64,000 nucleotides of DNA, from NCBI GenBank assembly GCA_019914995.1, contig CM034137.1:1984001-2048000 (forward strand), written 5' to 3'. The stretch comes from Acanthochlamys bracteata (taxonomy: Eukaryota; Streptophyta; Magnoliopsida; Pandanales; Velloziaceae). Every line of letters starts with the position of its first letter. Position 1 is the stretch's first letter. The position numbers and the translations under genes are program-made. The notes under the pieces are model-generated. The model had not been told where the DNA came from. It saw only the letters and a list, made by a program, of their open reading frames with translations, and made no database searches. Of this stretch, positions 1 to 13,636 are shown one piece after another.

Positions 1-2030
1 TTGCTCGGTCATTTCAAGGATATTCAGGGCATGTTGATGGTAAACCAAGTGATGCTCATTTTAGCCGTCCAAAGGGTGTCTTCATGGATGACAAGGGAAT
101 GTTTATGCCTCTTACATATCGAATCTTGCTATTAGAAATATACGAGGATAAGATGAGAAACAACAATTTGACTTGAGGTGGCTTAGTGTAGGATCTTTTC
201 CAGGGAAAGTAAGAGTCAATTCTTGAATAATTTTTCTAAAGGAGTGACTACAATTGCCGGAAGGAAGTCAAATGTTGCAGGCTACAGGGATGGACCTAGT
301 GAAGATGCAAAGTTCTCTACGGATTTTGACGTGGCATATGTTAAAAGTACCTACCTGTTCTTCATTAGTCATTGACAAAGGAAATGCTGTCCGCCATATT
401 TCTCTTCAGCAGGAGGATTGCGACTATCAGAATAATTCCATTTCAGTCTCAGGTAATATGAATCATGCCTTATCATCGCTAAAGATACTTACCTGGGTAT
501 TGACTACCAATTTCTTTCCTCTTATTTGATTGCTTTTTTTAATTATGTAAGAGATCTTTCCTTAAGTCATTGCATGTACACCTCGTTACTTGTGCAATTA
601 ACTGCACCTCGAATAGATCAATTTATCCTCTAATGATCGTCTTCGACTTTCTAGACTACTTAGTATCTGTTTTCAATTGGTAGTGAGCATTGAGGGCCAC
701 TACTATGCAAGAGGCATGGTAGAGAAATCACATCTGTTTATCTTTCAAACGATCTCTTTGCATCGTTAGTACCATCCATGCTGGCTTACCTGTTTGATAT
801 AATTTTATGTACGAATTCTTTGCCTCAGTTTAAGTACTTCCTGGTGTTCTTTTTGTGTGCTTATTTAGCGATTCTGTAAAATTTGTGTTTTAAACACTTG
901 CATAGTGCGTACTTCGTCCATCTTGCAGATATCTTCATCGTAGTTTGTGTTGTTTTGGCTGGTTATGCATCTTGCTTGATTCATCTAGGTTTTGGGGCTT
1001 CCTTTTTCTTGAAGCTATTACATCTTCTTGTAGCCACTAAGGGCATGTCTCAATTGCAAGAAACTTCACTTTCTTCCTCTAGATTTTGAGTTGAGCTACT
1101 TTACATGTTTCAGTTATCACTCCTAATTCTTTTTTCACTTTCATATCAAACTTCATTTTTACTAAATTTAACTGCAAATTTATTCACGTGTTTTAATTAT
1201 CATTCTGAAATTTACTTCCACCGAATTCTATTTCTCACGGAACTTCATTTTGATGAATTTCATTTTCGCAAAACTCACTTTCATGTAATTTAAATATGTC
1301 CTAAGCTTGTTAGTACAATTTAGAGATGGATGGACAAGTTACCGTTGGAGCTAATAAAATACTGGTATACATCCTCTTTAGGCTAATCAGAAGGAAGTCT
1401 GACAAATGAGGCAAGAAAATGTCATACAAGAGAAGCAAAAACTAGTAGAGAAACTTAAAGAGGGCAATGTGGTTGGCTGGCCACCTCTTCACTAATTTCA
1501 TTAAATTTGGTATTGAAGCACTTGGCTGTGCCTTTCTTAATTTCATTCCTCAAACTTTCAGATTTGGAAAGGGCTCCAAGCAAGGCTTGACACTGTTGAT
1601 GAACTTGTGATGCCCTAGGACAAGGAAAGAATCGGGATGCCTGATGACAAGGAGCCCTCAGCAGTGCAGAAGCAACAAAGTCTCCATCTATGCCTGACAA
1701 TTTACATGTTCCAAATACTAGCAGTGACAAATCACAGATCAAGTCCCGGAAGACAAGCAAAATATCCATGTCAAGGGACGGTTCAGCATCTAGCAAGCAT
1801 AGAGCTTTGAGAAAGCAAGAATATGCAGAATGTATGGCTCCTGGGAGTCTTCTCAGCTCAATTCAAAGAGCCAGAAGGAACGCATGAGGCAAAGCATCGT
1901 GATAAAACTGGAGAAGTCAGCTACAGCGCAATTGGGTCATACCGGAAATCTGCAGAATGAAATCAGGAGATTACGGCGATTCAAAGTTTGATCATTACCA
2001 TGTCAAGAGCAAGTCTGGTTCAGATAGCAT
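1..2030 (+). pseudogene. NHL-repeat protein pseudogene, 5' end outside the window
   Basis: The first bases translate to an NHL-propeller stretch (ARSFQGYSGHVDGKPSDAHF, then a PKGV..MDDKG motif). The frame then slips near 110, and the expected VYV..NLAIR text continues in another frame. A second piece at 245-440 gives GVTTIAG and AGYRDGPSEDAKFST, followed by a further slip. At 1465-2030 the C-terminal half of the same family is scattered over several frames: VGWP, then FRFGKGSK and DYGDSKFDHYHV. Plant NHL proteins of this type are secreted or membrane-anchored and poorly characterised. At least three frame changes and internal stops make an intact protein unlikely. The stretch between about 440 and 1450 probably holds former introns. 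The family call is from memory of its conserved text. Confidence 0.7.
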
Positions 2031-3655
2031 CTTCAGGTTCTAATATCATCTATCTATCTACCTACCTACCATCCACAACTGCTAGCTACTTACTTCATGT
2101 ACTATGAAAATTGCCTTATATGTTCACTAAAATGTATCCGAGCTAGCATATCTGAAGCTTAACTGGTGCTTATACTAACTGTAATAGTTATTAATAGGTG
2201 GAAAGCCGCAGAACCCCCCTATTATTCTGACATGTAGCTTTTTAACCTAGTACTTCGCAAGTGTGAATTTTATCCTTCTATTATGATTTTTTTTGTTGAT
2301 TTTTACCTTTTACTATAAAATATTTTTGTTGATTCTTATTCTTAATACTAACATTATGTAATATATGGTAGTGTTATTTATTCTTTCCAATATAGAGTTT
2401 GTTTGTTATGCTAGGACAATGAAATAAAAGAAAAACAGTAAAGAGAATAAAAATTAAACCGAAACTGAGAAAAGATATCAATATTTCTTCATTGATAAGT
2501 AGAATCACAATCATTTAATATAGAGTCCCAGTCTTTTAAGAGTTTTCTAGAAATAGACTTTGCTAAATTAGAATATAACTTAAACTTTTACGGAAACTCC
2601 TAATACGACCAAAACTCTTATGCTTATTAATTGGTGCTGATCTGGCCTATAAATTTTCAAAGTTTGATATACTAAGCCAGTTTTTTATGCCAGAGATTGT
2701 ATTTACTCGCTATATGGCTTATACCAATAATTTCTTATAACTTAATTTTCAATTGCATCATAAGTGATAATGATGATTTATTAATGATGTGTTAGAAATT
2801 TGGGATGCACTTTGAGCGGCTGCTGAAGTGTGATCTGACTCTTGCACAAGCAAATAGTAGATAGTGCAGCTGTGCAGGCATCCTTGCCGCTAATGCTGAC
2901 ATGACAACTTGTTATGATGAAGGAGGTAAACTTATTCCTCTTTTGACAATAGTCTTTTAACAGGTGCCAAGTATGAGTTGCCGAAGTACGTATTGAGCAA
3001 GCCTACAAATTTGATTTAAGACAGCTAAGCAACTGGAACACCTCAACTTAGATTCTTGAAAGCAAATGTAAATCATGTACATAGCTTCCAAACTTTCTCC
3101 TTCATCAATGTTTTTAGGATGCAAGGTAAAGTTCGTTTGCGATTGGAAAAATTATTCTTTGACGTACATTGCTCTCCAGAAAATTTCACTTAGTAGCCCG
3201 GACTATTCGGCACATAGACAGTGTACTCATTGTTTGACGAGTCGAGATCAATTGAAGGTAATATTCATTACGGTATGGTTCTCTCTTGCTGGAAAATCTC
3301 TGTTTTCCAATCTTGTCTTCTGTTTGTGAAGTAGTGCTTGTTCTGTTATTTTGGTGTCAAGTTGATCATAGAGTTTGCAATCTTGTCTTGATTACAAGAA
3401 TCTGCGCGTAGTTGGTACCTGTTGCTATTCATCTAATTCATGTGCTTCCATGTGCATCTTCTGGGACAACTATAGAGTAATAGAGATCTATCTTATTGAA
3501 GGTGTATGTGATTCAATTACCTGGACCATTGTTTATTATAGCTGCAATTTGATATTGGATAATTGGAATGAAAAATTCCAACTTTGTGATCTTATTTTAC
3601 AAATATTGATGGGCCGTTGGCTCGTTATCCAAAGCGGTCCATTAACAAATTACAC
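2031..3655. other. Intergenic spacer, no gene seen
   Basis: This AT-rich sequence lies between the NHL pseudogene and the STICHEL-like gene. Short open frames at 3075-3329 and 3375-3680 have no recognisable motif, and I treat them as chance. I see no repeat or RNA gene here. Confidence 0.5.
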
Positions 3656-4974
3656 TTACCACGTGACCGTTGCTTCTTAAACAACCAACAACCGTCTTCT
3701 CTTAGCACGTGCCGTTCTCCACAGTTACTCTCTCACTCTCGCTACAGTTTGCTATCACCAAACCCCTAAAAAAGAAAAATATATTACTGTAGATTGATTT
3801 CACGTATCTATCGATGTTGAAGAACAAGAATTAATTCAACCAAAATTATTGCAAATTGCCAGATTGTCTATTGCTTGATTTGATCACCGCTGCTGCACGG
3901 GTTCACCTCTCAATGTTTATTACTTCAACACACATTCTCTCCTTCTTTTACGGAATCATTTTTAATTGTTTCTCTCAAGTATCTACAGATCCAACAATGC
4001 TGTCACTGATTCAATCTTTTCTGCTTCATTTCAGTTTGGTAAGTTCAATTTTTGTTCAAATTTGCTATTTTTAGTTATAGGAATTTTCAGCTTTTGAGAA
4101 ATTAGTCATGCTCAATGTCTGTTTGTCAATGTTATGGAGAGAATGCTGAATGTAGAAGGAATTAATATTGTATTTCTGTAAAGGTGTAGAATAATGCTCG
4201 TATTAGAAAGCAAAGGACGAGAATTTATTCCTATGGGTGAAACACGAAAGCTAGCAGGCTAGCAGCAATGCTTCAAAGATTGATTTTATGGTTGTACTTT
4301 GCGTTTCTGTAGCAAGAGAAGGGAGGATTTTGCTTGCTGTTGGTTGCTTTATCTTGAATCGTGTTCGAGTGAGTAATTGGCAAGAAGCATAAACCTTTAT
4401 AGACAATCTGATAATCTGTTTTGGTTTCAAATGAGTTCAAGCTAAGAGTGCGTTATCTTTTTTCGTTTACTGTTGATTGTATCCTGTATACTAATCTTTC
4501 GTTTACATGTGGCGAGGAAGAATATGAGATCTCCTTGGAATGTGTCGCATTGTATTTCTTGCTTTGTTCTTTCTTTTGTGCTTTTACTATGTATTTGATT
4601 TGATCCTTCTTATCAGAATTATGCATTTCCCCTATTGTTCACATCATATGCCACAATTGTATGTATGCTGAAAAAAGAGTTGTAAGTTGTGTACTTCTAT
4701 CTTCATTAAGAAACTCTTGGCTGCAAGGATTAGGAAGTTTTTTTTTTTTTTTTGTAATGATTGACATTGCTGAATTGTCAAGATTTTTATGCTTACTAGT
4801 CCCAACCGAGTGATATGACTTTTCCTTTTCATGTTGAATCCAGAATTTCTCAACTTATAAATTATCTAGAGTGGAGCCATACAGCTTTCTACAGTCTTGG
4901 CTGGAAACATCTAGTAGACATGGGTCCATGTTATCGCAATAATGTAGGAATTCTGCAATTTATTCTCTCTGATC
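3656..4974 (+). promoter_or_regulatory. Likely promoter and leader (with leader intron) of the STICHEL-like gene
   Basis: Two G-box cores (CACGTG) lie at 3660-3665 and 3706-3711. They are followed by a pyrimidine-rich CTCTCACTCTCGCTACAG stretch near 3727-3745, typical of plant 5' leaders. The long T-rich sequence from about 4040 to 4960, ahead of the first coding ATG at 4975, reads like a leader intron. G-boxes bind bZIP and bHLH factors in general. The transcription start and intron borders are inferred and were not seen directly. Confidence 0.35.
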
Positions 4975-7900
4975 ATGACTACAATAGCCATGGGCTTGCA
5001 CTACAAAGGTGATGGCAGTAACAACAAGAAGGGAAGGTTATTTTCCAAGGAGAAGTGTCTGGACAACTCCAACGATCACCACAACCATGTCCATTTGACG
5101 AACTGCATCCACATGAAACACCATATGCATCGCAGAACCCCATCCCCAGCTGAGAGGTCTCTGATGAGGGACCTAATGTCACTTCAGAGATCGAAGTCAC
5201 TAAGAGATCCCTCAACCAGTCCTCCCTCATGGCTCTCTCCTGCAACCGTTGGCACATTGACTAAGAAGGCTGGGAGAGCAGGTGGAGCTTCTGGTGCTAG
5301 GAGGTCCTTTGGTGCTGATTGGGGAAGTGAGACAGCAAGGTTGTCCTTGAGAACAGCAAGCTCACCTCCAGTTGCACCTCGACTGACACCTAAGATTATA
5401 ATGGCTGAAGCAAGCACAGGCTGCAATTCAGCAAACACAATTAATGAGATTGTGATGGGCAATGGCGAACTGCTCATAAAAAAGAATGGACCCAAGTTTG
5501 GTTTTACTGGGGGCCATAGTAGAACCAGTGGATTGGTCAACCGAAAAGCAGAATCAAGAGAGAGAATCATTGAGAACAGTGTGCATTCTTCACATTCCCA
5601 CCGGAAAACATTTTTTGAAAACAAGGGAGAGATGTCCAGACAAATACACCATAGCATCAAGAAGCCTCCTCAAGCATGTCGAAGTTCAAATCATACAAGA
5701 GAGGGAAGAATCTCAGGAAAGCAAGAACAAAGTGGTCATATACAATGCAACGGATTCAAAAGGGTCAGTAAGAGCAGTGGAAGTGGAAAAGGTACAACTG
5801 GAACTAGAGACGCCAGAGCTCATAGTAATCCTTCTGTTGCTTCAAACTCGCTGACACCTGTTGGTTCATTGCATCAAACATGTAACCATATGGAAGGATT
5901 AGATGAGAATACAGAGTTGGACTTCTCCCAGGCACCAAATAATGGATGTGGCTTACCGTGGAATTGGTCGAGTATACACAATAGAGGTAAAACGATTTTG
6001 GATATGGCAGGTAGGAGCTTGTCATGTGGGTTGTCTGATCCACGGTTGGTGAGAGATAGAGGATCTGTTCCAAGGAACATAGGATATAACTCGAATATGC
6101 CAATTACATCTGATCGGCTAAGCTCATCTTCAAACTCCGATACCGAGGAATTGCCTTTGCTGATGGGGCCTCCTGGATCAGAGGAAAGCATTGACAATAG
6201 CTTATCAGAGGACAGTTTAAGAAATTTTGAAAATTTCACTAACCACAGGTTAATACTGGAAATTGACTCTGATCTTGTATCCGAAGCAAGATTTGGTGAT
6301 CCAGGCAAAATTCCAGAAATTGTCCATATTAGGCACCAAAATCTAACTCAGAAATACATGCCAAGGACGTTCAAGGACATTGTGGGTCAAAATTTGGTTG
6401 TGCAAGCACTTTCCAATGCTGTACAGAGAAGAAAGATTGCTTCCATATATGGTTTCTACGGGCCTCAGGGAACAGGAAAAACATGTTGTGCTCGGGTATT
6501 TGCTAAAGCTCTTAATTGCCTCTCCCTGGAACAGCCAAAACCTTGTGATCTTTGCAAATCCTGTATTGCGCATAATCTTTGTCAGAGTCGTAATTTGCTG
6601 GAAGTTGGAATAGGTAGTAACTTTGACATAGACGGTATTGTGAATATTCTTGATGATGTAGTATTGAGACCAGTTTCATCTCAATATAGGGTCATTATCA
6701 TTGATAACTGTGACAGTTTGATGCCTGATTCCTGGAATGCCATATTAAGGGTCATAGATCGAGCTCCTAGTCGCATGGTATTCATTGTAATCAGCACAGT
6801 GCTTGACTATTTCCCCAATACAATCTTATCGAAGTGTCAGAAGTTCTTTTTTCTAAAGTTGAAGGAATCTGAAATCATAAATGCACTGCATTCAATTGCA
6901 AATAGTGAAGGTCTGGAAATTGAAAGGGATGCACTAAAGCTTATAGCATCAAGATCAGAGGGATCCTTAAGGGACGCTGAGATGACTCTTGATCAGTTGA
7001 GCTTACTTGGCCAGAAAATTTCACTTCCTCTAGTTCAGGAGCTTGTAAGTAGAATATGATTCTTGCCCAAATTTCCCTAAAACAATTGTTGCTTATGGAC
7101 CTGCCTTTACCTTTCTTTCCTTGAAATAAAGAATTTTTACCTTTCTTCTTAGTACTTCTATGTGTATATACTTGCTATTATGATTTTATCTAACAATTTT
7201 CCCCTCTTATGAGAAAAAAGAAATGGCACAACTTGAATTTGGAGAAGTATAAACTTACCTTTTGATAGGACATAAGTAAAAAAATTTGAGGCAAAAATGA
7301 GAACTTTTGCTAACATATTATCTGTACATGCAAGCAGCTTAGTACTGAACTTTATAAGTCAGACGTATCAGTATTGGAAGTTGTGTTACGGGTAGTCCAC
7401 CAGTATCAGTACTGGAAGTTGTGTCTAAGGGTAGTCGACGAATTCAAGTCAAAGTAGCTTCTCAAAGTTTGTCGGTGGAAGTCATTCTTTTGAACTTTAC
7501 TTCCAGATGTCTTTTGATTGGACTTTGATTTGAAAATTGAAGTTTAACATCCTTTGTTGACAGGCTGGTGTGGTATGCAATGAGAAACTTATTGATCTAC
7601 TTGATATGGCATTATCAGCTGATTCTGTGAACACAGTGAAAAATGTAAGGGAGATTATGGAAACAGGAGCCGAACCTGTTGCCCTGATGTCTCAGTTAGC
7701 TACATTAATTACTGATATTCTTGGTGGTAGCTACAAATTCACACAAGAGAGACCGCATAGAAATTTCTTTCGGCACAATAATTGTAGGTCAACTTATTTT
7801 CTTCTTAATTATTTCAAGATCAGTTATATGTCTCTCTTATTAGCTGTATCTGACTTTCAGTATCAGATGAAGATATGGGTAAACTTCGTCAAGCCTTGAA

Positions 7901-10740
7901 AATACTTTCTGAAGCTGAAAGGCAGTTGCAGGTGTCCAATGACAAATCAACATGGCTTACTGCTGCCATTCTTCAACTTGCTCCTCATCAGCAATACATG
8001 TCACCTACATCCTCCACAAATACTAGTCAAAATCAAAGTCCACTGGTACAGAACCTTATCAGTTTTGGGAATACACCTAACCGTACTAGTGGACTGTCAA
8101 GCAAAGTGAGGAGATCACCAATAAGAAATGCCCTATCAAACTTTGATACTGGCAGACGTAGTGATGCAGTACATGGTAGTAACAAGATCAGCAGTGGCTA
8201 TTCCAGTAAAAGGAGATCTCTTGGACGTAGTCGGAAATTTCTCAAACTTCTATCAGAAGACCCAAATTTTACTGGGGAATGCAACCCTGTCAGAGATCAA
8301 AAGAGTCGTAAAAAGATATGGCAAGCGGTGCTTAATGAGATCAGGCCAGACGTGATAAAACAACTCCTCAAGCAAGACGGCAAATTGATTTCCCTCAGTT
8401 TAGGAGCTGGTATGATATTCTATCGATGCCCTTTTATGTATTTTGTTGAAGGTCCTTACTTACAAGTTTGAACAAATCCTTTTGAAGTAAACAGCAGACA
8501 AATGTTGGGAGGGGGTGGTTTAGTAACTGAATAAGCAATCTCAAACCAAATTTCGTATCAGATATTATTGCCGAGGTTATGGATGCTGGAAAAGGGAATT
8601 CACATTGTAAGAAAACCTGTCAATTAATTTCTTAGATACTGAAACTAAGAAGGAAATTACTTAAAATTCAAGCATAAAATAGTCATTAGTTCCTTCCTTT
8701 TTCATATACAAGTTCATCAACAGCCAAGAGAGACACAGATTGAGAAAGAGAGAGGTTTGTTGTTTAGATGAAACCATGATGATTGCTTAATGTATCCCTT
8801 TTCCAATGTTTAAGGTCTGGTATTACTGTATAACTGCACTATGCTTATGTACAAGAATCTTACAAGTACATCAAGGGGGTCACTTTGTTACTTAATTCTA
8901 AAATACTTCTAGCAATGAAACTATTAGAGCTAGGAGAGTTCTGATCAATCAGGCTGCTCGTATATATGCAAATTTCAAACTCTATAAATATATAGAAGGC
9001 AACTGAGATTGGTATTGCAGATCAGTTGAAAGGTTATAACACTTGTTTACCTCTATAAATGAGGAACCCTGCAACAGGTCTCCTATGAGTGTTTCTGACA
9101 CATAATTATGTGCAAGCTCTCAATACAAAGCTTTTGAATCACCTTGATTCACAAGATGTGGATCGACTTTTCTAAAAACCTGATTTTATGTTTGTTTCTC
9201 GGCATGGTGTGAAGACATTCTATTAATAACTAATTGAAACCTTGATGTTAAGGGATAATTTAGATGTACATAATTGATTTCAATATATGCCAGAATTCTA
9301 GCATCGACATTAGATTTCTTCACCCATACAATCCCTGTTAATTGTTGGAAGTGAGATATTTTATCCTTTTCTTTACTGATCATTTATCATAAGCCAGACG
9401 CTTTCAATGTAAACGTCAAAGTTCTTTAATAAATCATATGGTTTCTTTCTCATTCTGCAGCTCCCGCAGTGCAATTGATGTTCAGTTCGCACGTGAACAA
9501 ATCAAAAGCTGAAATGTTTAGGACCCACATATTACATGCATTTGAAACAGTTCTTGATTGCCAAGTCATACTTGAAATGCAGTGTGAATCAAAGACAAAT
9601 TTTATCCATGTTGAAAAGGACTCATCCAAAATGACAGTGGATCAAGGATTTGCTACTAATCAGAGGTCTCCTGTTTTAGAAACCAATACTTGTATAAGAA
9701 GAATTCACGAAAGAAGTAGTGTTAGGTCTACCAGTCCTACTCAAGCCTGTCATCCATGTGACCATCTCGCAGTTGAAAGAGGCGAAAATAGCGGCTTTCT
9801 CAACGAACAGGAGCATGTTGCATCAACTAATAATTCTTCAGAAGTCAGGCAAAGAGTATCAAGAGATATGTTATCTTCGCAACAACCTACTCTGATGATA
9901 AATGCTGCAAGAAGGGAGACTGGACAAATATCTTGGAGACACAACTTTATAAGAAACAAGATTTCTCTTGTTCATGTCATGCAGAATGCAGAGAGACGCT
10001 CACAAGGAGCTGGATGGTCTAAAGATGAAAAGCTTGAGCAAGAGAATTTGTAAGTTGTCATTTTCTGCAATGCAGTTTACACTCTTTCTTCTTATTGTTT
10101 GGATATTAATTTAGAAACATCCCAGAAATTCTAACAGGGTGAAATTAGTCAATGTTCGTTTTCTCTCTCTTTAGTTTCTGGAGATTTGTAATTGAATATA
10201 TGTATTTTAGTATTTCTAAGTACTTCTGGGTTTCATGTTCACATTCCATGCAATTTATTTCCAATGTAATTTTCTTTTTGTCAGCTTAACTTCTCTGTTG
10301 TTCTGATAATTTTAAACTTTGCAGGAAAATGGAGCCTAGTTCTAAAAGCTTTTTCTGTTGGAAGACCTGCAGAATTAACGGGGGGAAGGTAATGCATGGA
10401 ATGATACCCTGAAATTGTCCTGTCTTTAGTTTCTCTAACCCTGTGCTTTCAGATTGGTATAGAAAGTTAATACTTTCCTAAGCTTGTTATTAAATTACAG
10501 TGCAAGATAGTAAGTCATATATGAATGACTGAGATTGCAAAATAAGCAACATCGTTAGTAACTCTGCACGGGTATTTCATGACATCTTGTCCATGCCTCA
10601 GTATAATTCTGATAGTTCTTATTTTTTTGTGCTTCTTTGAACAGTTCTCAGGTTTTAGAATTAGAGTGCAAAGACCAAATTCCTTATTGAGGCTTGTTGA
10701 GTGCGGAAGATGCCTATCCGGCAGATCTCAGAGGTATTAA
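4975..10740 (+). CDS. STICHEL-like protein (DNA polymerase III gamma/tau-type AAA+ ATPase), six coding exons
   Basis: Exons 4975-7044, 7564-7783, 7861-8409, 9461-10049, 10325-10388 and 10645-10740 join in frame with GT-AG borders, giving 1195 residues. The N-terminal part carries HLTNCIHMKHHMH and a SLRDPSTSPPSW box, seen in STICHEL-like 3/4. From about residue 460 a clamp-loader ATPase follows: MPRTFKDIVGQ, Walker A GPQGTGKT, a zinc-binding CDLCKSC cluster and the Walker B-like IIIDNCDSL, which lacks the usual DExx glutamate. AGVVCNEKLIDLLDLAL-like text continues in exon 2. Arabidopsis STICHEL controls trichome branch number; its paralogues are less well known. The last exon could instead be spliced at 10737 to an exon ending at 10900. 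A tandem duplication of about 40 bp sits in intron 1 (7360-7430). The frame looks intact. Confidence 0.9.
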
Positions 10741-11189
10741 CTATCACTGATGATACCTATGACTCGGTCCACTCTCAATGATGTAATAGTTCTACTGCAC
10801 TAATTATTTGTTTCAGACATCCTTATTGCTTCTTGAAAGATCTGGTTAATGGAAGCATTTGTGAGCGAAGTGTAAGACATGATAAATTTAGGAACATGTA
10901 ATCCATTCTATTCTAACCATTGTTAAATTGTAGTAGTAGCTATCGGAATAGGAACTCTTTTCTACTATTTGCAAGGAAACGTTATTTTGTTGGCCGATTC
11001 TGATTGTCTTGGATTCCTTGAGCATAGCTATGGGAAGAGGAACTCTTTTGTAGAGTTTGGACTTATAATTGAAACACAAAGAAAATTTTGGACTTATATT
11101 TTGATAGAAATAGAGTTTAGTATATATAGAAGTGAAAGTGGTTCGAGTAGTAATTAAAAGATTTAAAGTAATGGAACTCAAAATCTGGA

Positions 11190-11752
11190 TGCAAAAAATG
11201 GAAATTTTTACAATTAAAAACTATGCCCTTAGTGTTTTACCTAAAGTTAACTTGCCTTAACAAATGACCGGAGTCAACATAGTCCCAATAGTCATCTGGT
11301 TAACAAATACACAAGAATGAATAACTAAATGCAAAGCTGCACTATAAGAACGTAAATGTGTGTAAACAGGATGGAAGCAACCTCTGAATATGTATGTACA
11401 GAGCAAGACAGAACAACATTAAACTGGCGTTTACATGCTGTTGCAAATGTAAAGAACATAGGATGTCAACTATCACCGGAATAGAACAAAACAAACAAAC
11501 AAAGTTAGAGCGCATATACTTGTTTCCAACAGTAGTCCCAGAAAGATTTCTTCTACTGAACTTCAGAAGACATTCACACTTCCGAAAACAATTATTTGAC
11601 GAGCAAGTGCGATGACAAATTCGATAGTCCTTCCCATTAGCCATTCGGTGAAATGAACCACAGTTAGGCGTTATTTGACGGCGCTTGTCAACCACTTTTT
11701 ATTTTAACTTTTCATTTCAATAATTATTAGAACTTTTGAAAGGAAACTATTA
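11190..11752. other. Intergenic spacer
   Basis: No gene or known motif is seen. Open frames on both strands at 11342-11695 lack recognisable content and overlap each other. Confidence 0.4.
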
Positions 11753-11994
11753 CGGAGGCGTCTGGCATTGCTCGCTTCAAAAACAATTTTTAATTTTTAA
11801 TTTTACATTTTTTAATATATTTTTTATAAATATTTAAAGAATTTATTTAAAAATTTAAAAAGTATAAAAAAATTTACATAATAAGATATTTTTATTACTT
11901 ATTATTATTATTATTTTTAGATAAAAAATAAAAATATTTTTTATTTTAAAAAAGTTCTATTTTAAAAATATTTTTAAATGCTCTCTACGCCTAG
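11753..11994. repeat. AT-rich MITE-like element, copy A
   Basis: A block of about 240 bp, almost all A and T, is bounded by GGCGTCTGGC on the left and CTCTACGCC on the right, so the ends form a GGCGT/ACGCC inverted pair. Its core order (TTTTATAAATATTT, then AAATTTAAAAAGTATAAAA, then TTATTATTATT, then TAAAAATATTTTT) recurs in other blocks of this window. No transposase is present. The class is not determined because no clear target duplication was seen. Confidence 0.5.
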
Positions 11995-12029
11995 AGATTG
12001 TTTTAATGGTTAGCCTACACTGTTTAGGG

Positions 12030-12266
12030 GGCGTTTGGTTGAGCGTTTCTCCGACACTTTTTTTTATTTTTTATATTACGTTTTCAAATATATATTTTAT
12101 AAATATTTAAAAATTTAAAAAGTTTAGAAAAATTTTATATAATAAATTTTTTTTATTGTATATTATTATTATATTTTTTGAAGTAAAAAATAGAGCTCAT
12201 TTTTTTAAAAAAATAAAAATATTTTTATTTCAAAAAATTTTTATTTTATAATCAATTTCAAACGCC
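12030..12266. repeat. AT-rich MITE-like element, copy B (best-defined ends)
   Basis: The block starts GGCGTTTGGTTGAGCG and ends TTTCAAACGCC, so about 8 bp at each end are inverted (GGCGTTTG/CAAACGCC). The 237-bp interior has the same AT-rich order as copy A. It is too short to encode a protein, so it would be non-autonomous. Confidence 0.6.
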
Positions 12267-13636
12267 GTGAACATGCTCTTGATAATGAGTTAGCAAACAA
12301 GCTTTCTAAGTGCAACTTTAGTACAACTGTAACATCTCACCTAGTTGATAATGCTTAGTTGTTGTTGCCAAGGCATTCTTTGTAACTCGACACTAGTTTT
12401 TAATGATCATCCTTTGACTCAACAGTACATAAATGGAGATCTTTTTCAATTCTTTCTTTTACCATCATTGACTTTCTCAAGTGGGATGCCCTAGTGAGAT
12501 GATTCAAGAACTATCCGTTTACAAGGTAATTGGCATTCGGTGTAAGATTCACATCATTTGAAGACATCCGCTATTCATAATTTTTCTTAGTATTTTTCAG
12601 GTTTTTGCATGTTTGAATTTTGATACAGAGGAAGAGAAGCAACTTAGTGGAGGTCGAAGTAGATAGCCGCTATAATATCTTTTGGAACTTAATTTTTGTA
12701 CTATTTTTTTTTTATAATAATCTCTTTTTCTTCCTTCTTTGTTTTCTTTGTTTTTTTTTTTTGGTGGCGTGTAGATCCATTTGGGTCCAGTCTACAAATT
12801 TCATATGCATCTAGACCAGTTTGTGCGAGTATGCATGTGTCGGTTACGGATTGTTTAGGAATGCAATTTAAAAGTAAGAGAAAGTGAAGATGAAGATAAA
12901 AGTTACTGAAAAATAGTTATTTAATGTTATCCTATTTGATATATTAGTAAAATTAAAGATTTAATTTTATTTAGATAGAAAATAAAATAAATAAATAATA
13001 AAAATAAGCTGCTGATAAAATATTCAAAATTTTTTTTGAGCTGTATTAATGTGATTATTTAGATTAATATAAATTTAATTAATATAACTTTAAGTTAGTG
13101 TTATTAATAAAATTTAGATCAAATATTTTCTATTAATATAATTTTAAATTAATACAGATGTAATTCATCAGAAATAAATAATTATTTAATATAAAATTGA
13201 TTATTTAGTAAAATATATAAAATATAAGTTTTTATAAGAAAAATAATTGAAAGAAAAAAATATAAATTATAATAATAAAATACAACCCGTACTAAAACTT
13301 TTTAAAATTTTAAAATGTTTGAATTTTTTAAAAAATAGAAGAAAGTAGTAAGGGAAGAAAACTTTTGAAATTATTTTAATCTCGCTTATACTCTCATATG
13401 GAGTGTAAGCATTTCAACCTCCATAAGCTTAAAAACAAAAAAAAACATTACATATCAATGGGTTATGAGTTCCTATAACACATTAAAATATGCGAAGTGA
13501 TTGTAACTCTAGTTTAGACAAAAGAAATTAAAATTACGAGTTTTTGAAACACGCACTTACTGAAAAGGTTGAAACGCTACGATGTAACTATAACGATTTG
13601 GATTATTTATTACCTTGACATCAAGATTGATCAAGG
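12267..13636. other. AT-rich intergenic spacer
   Basis: I see only low-complexity AT-rich sequence, densest at 12900-13350. The frames at 12620-12887 run through poly-T and are not gene-like. Confidence 0.45.

Noticed and set aside
5184-5660. Minus-strand open frame of 158 codons over the STICHEL-like exon 1
   Set aside because: Shadow of a clearly conserved plus-strand coding exon; no recognisable protein text.
12620-12887. Hydrophobic phenylalanine-rich frames resembling membrane segments
   Set aside because: They are produced by poly-T tracts in AT-rich spacer.
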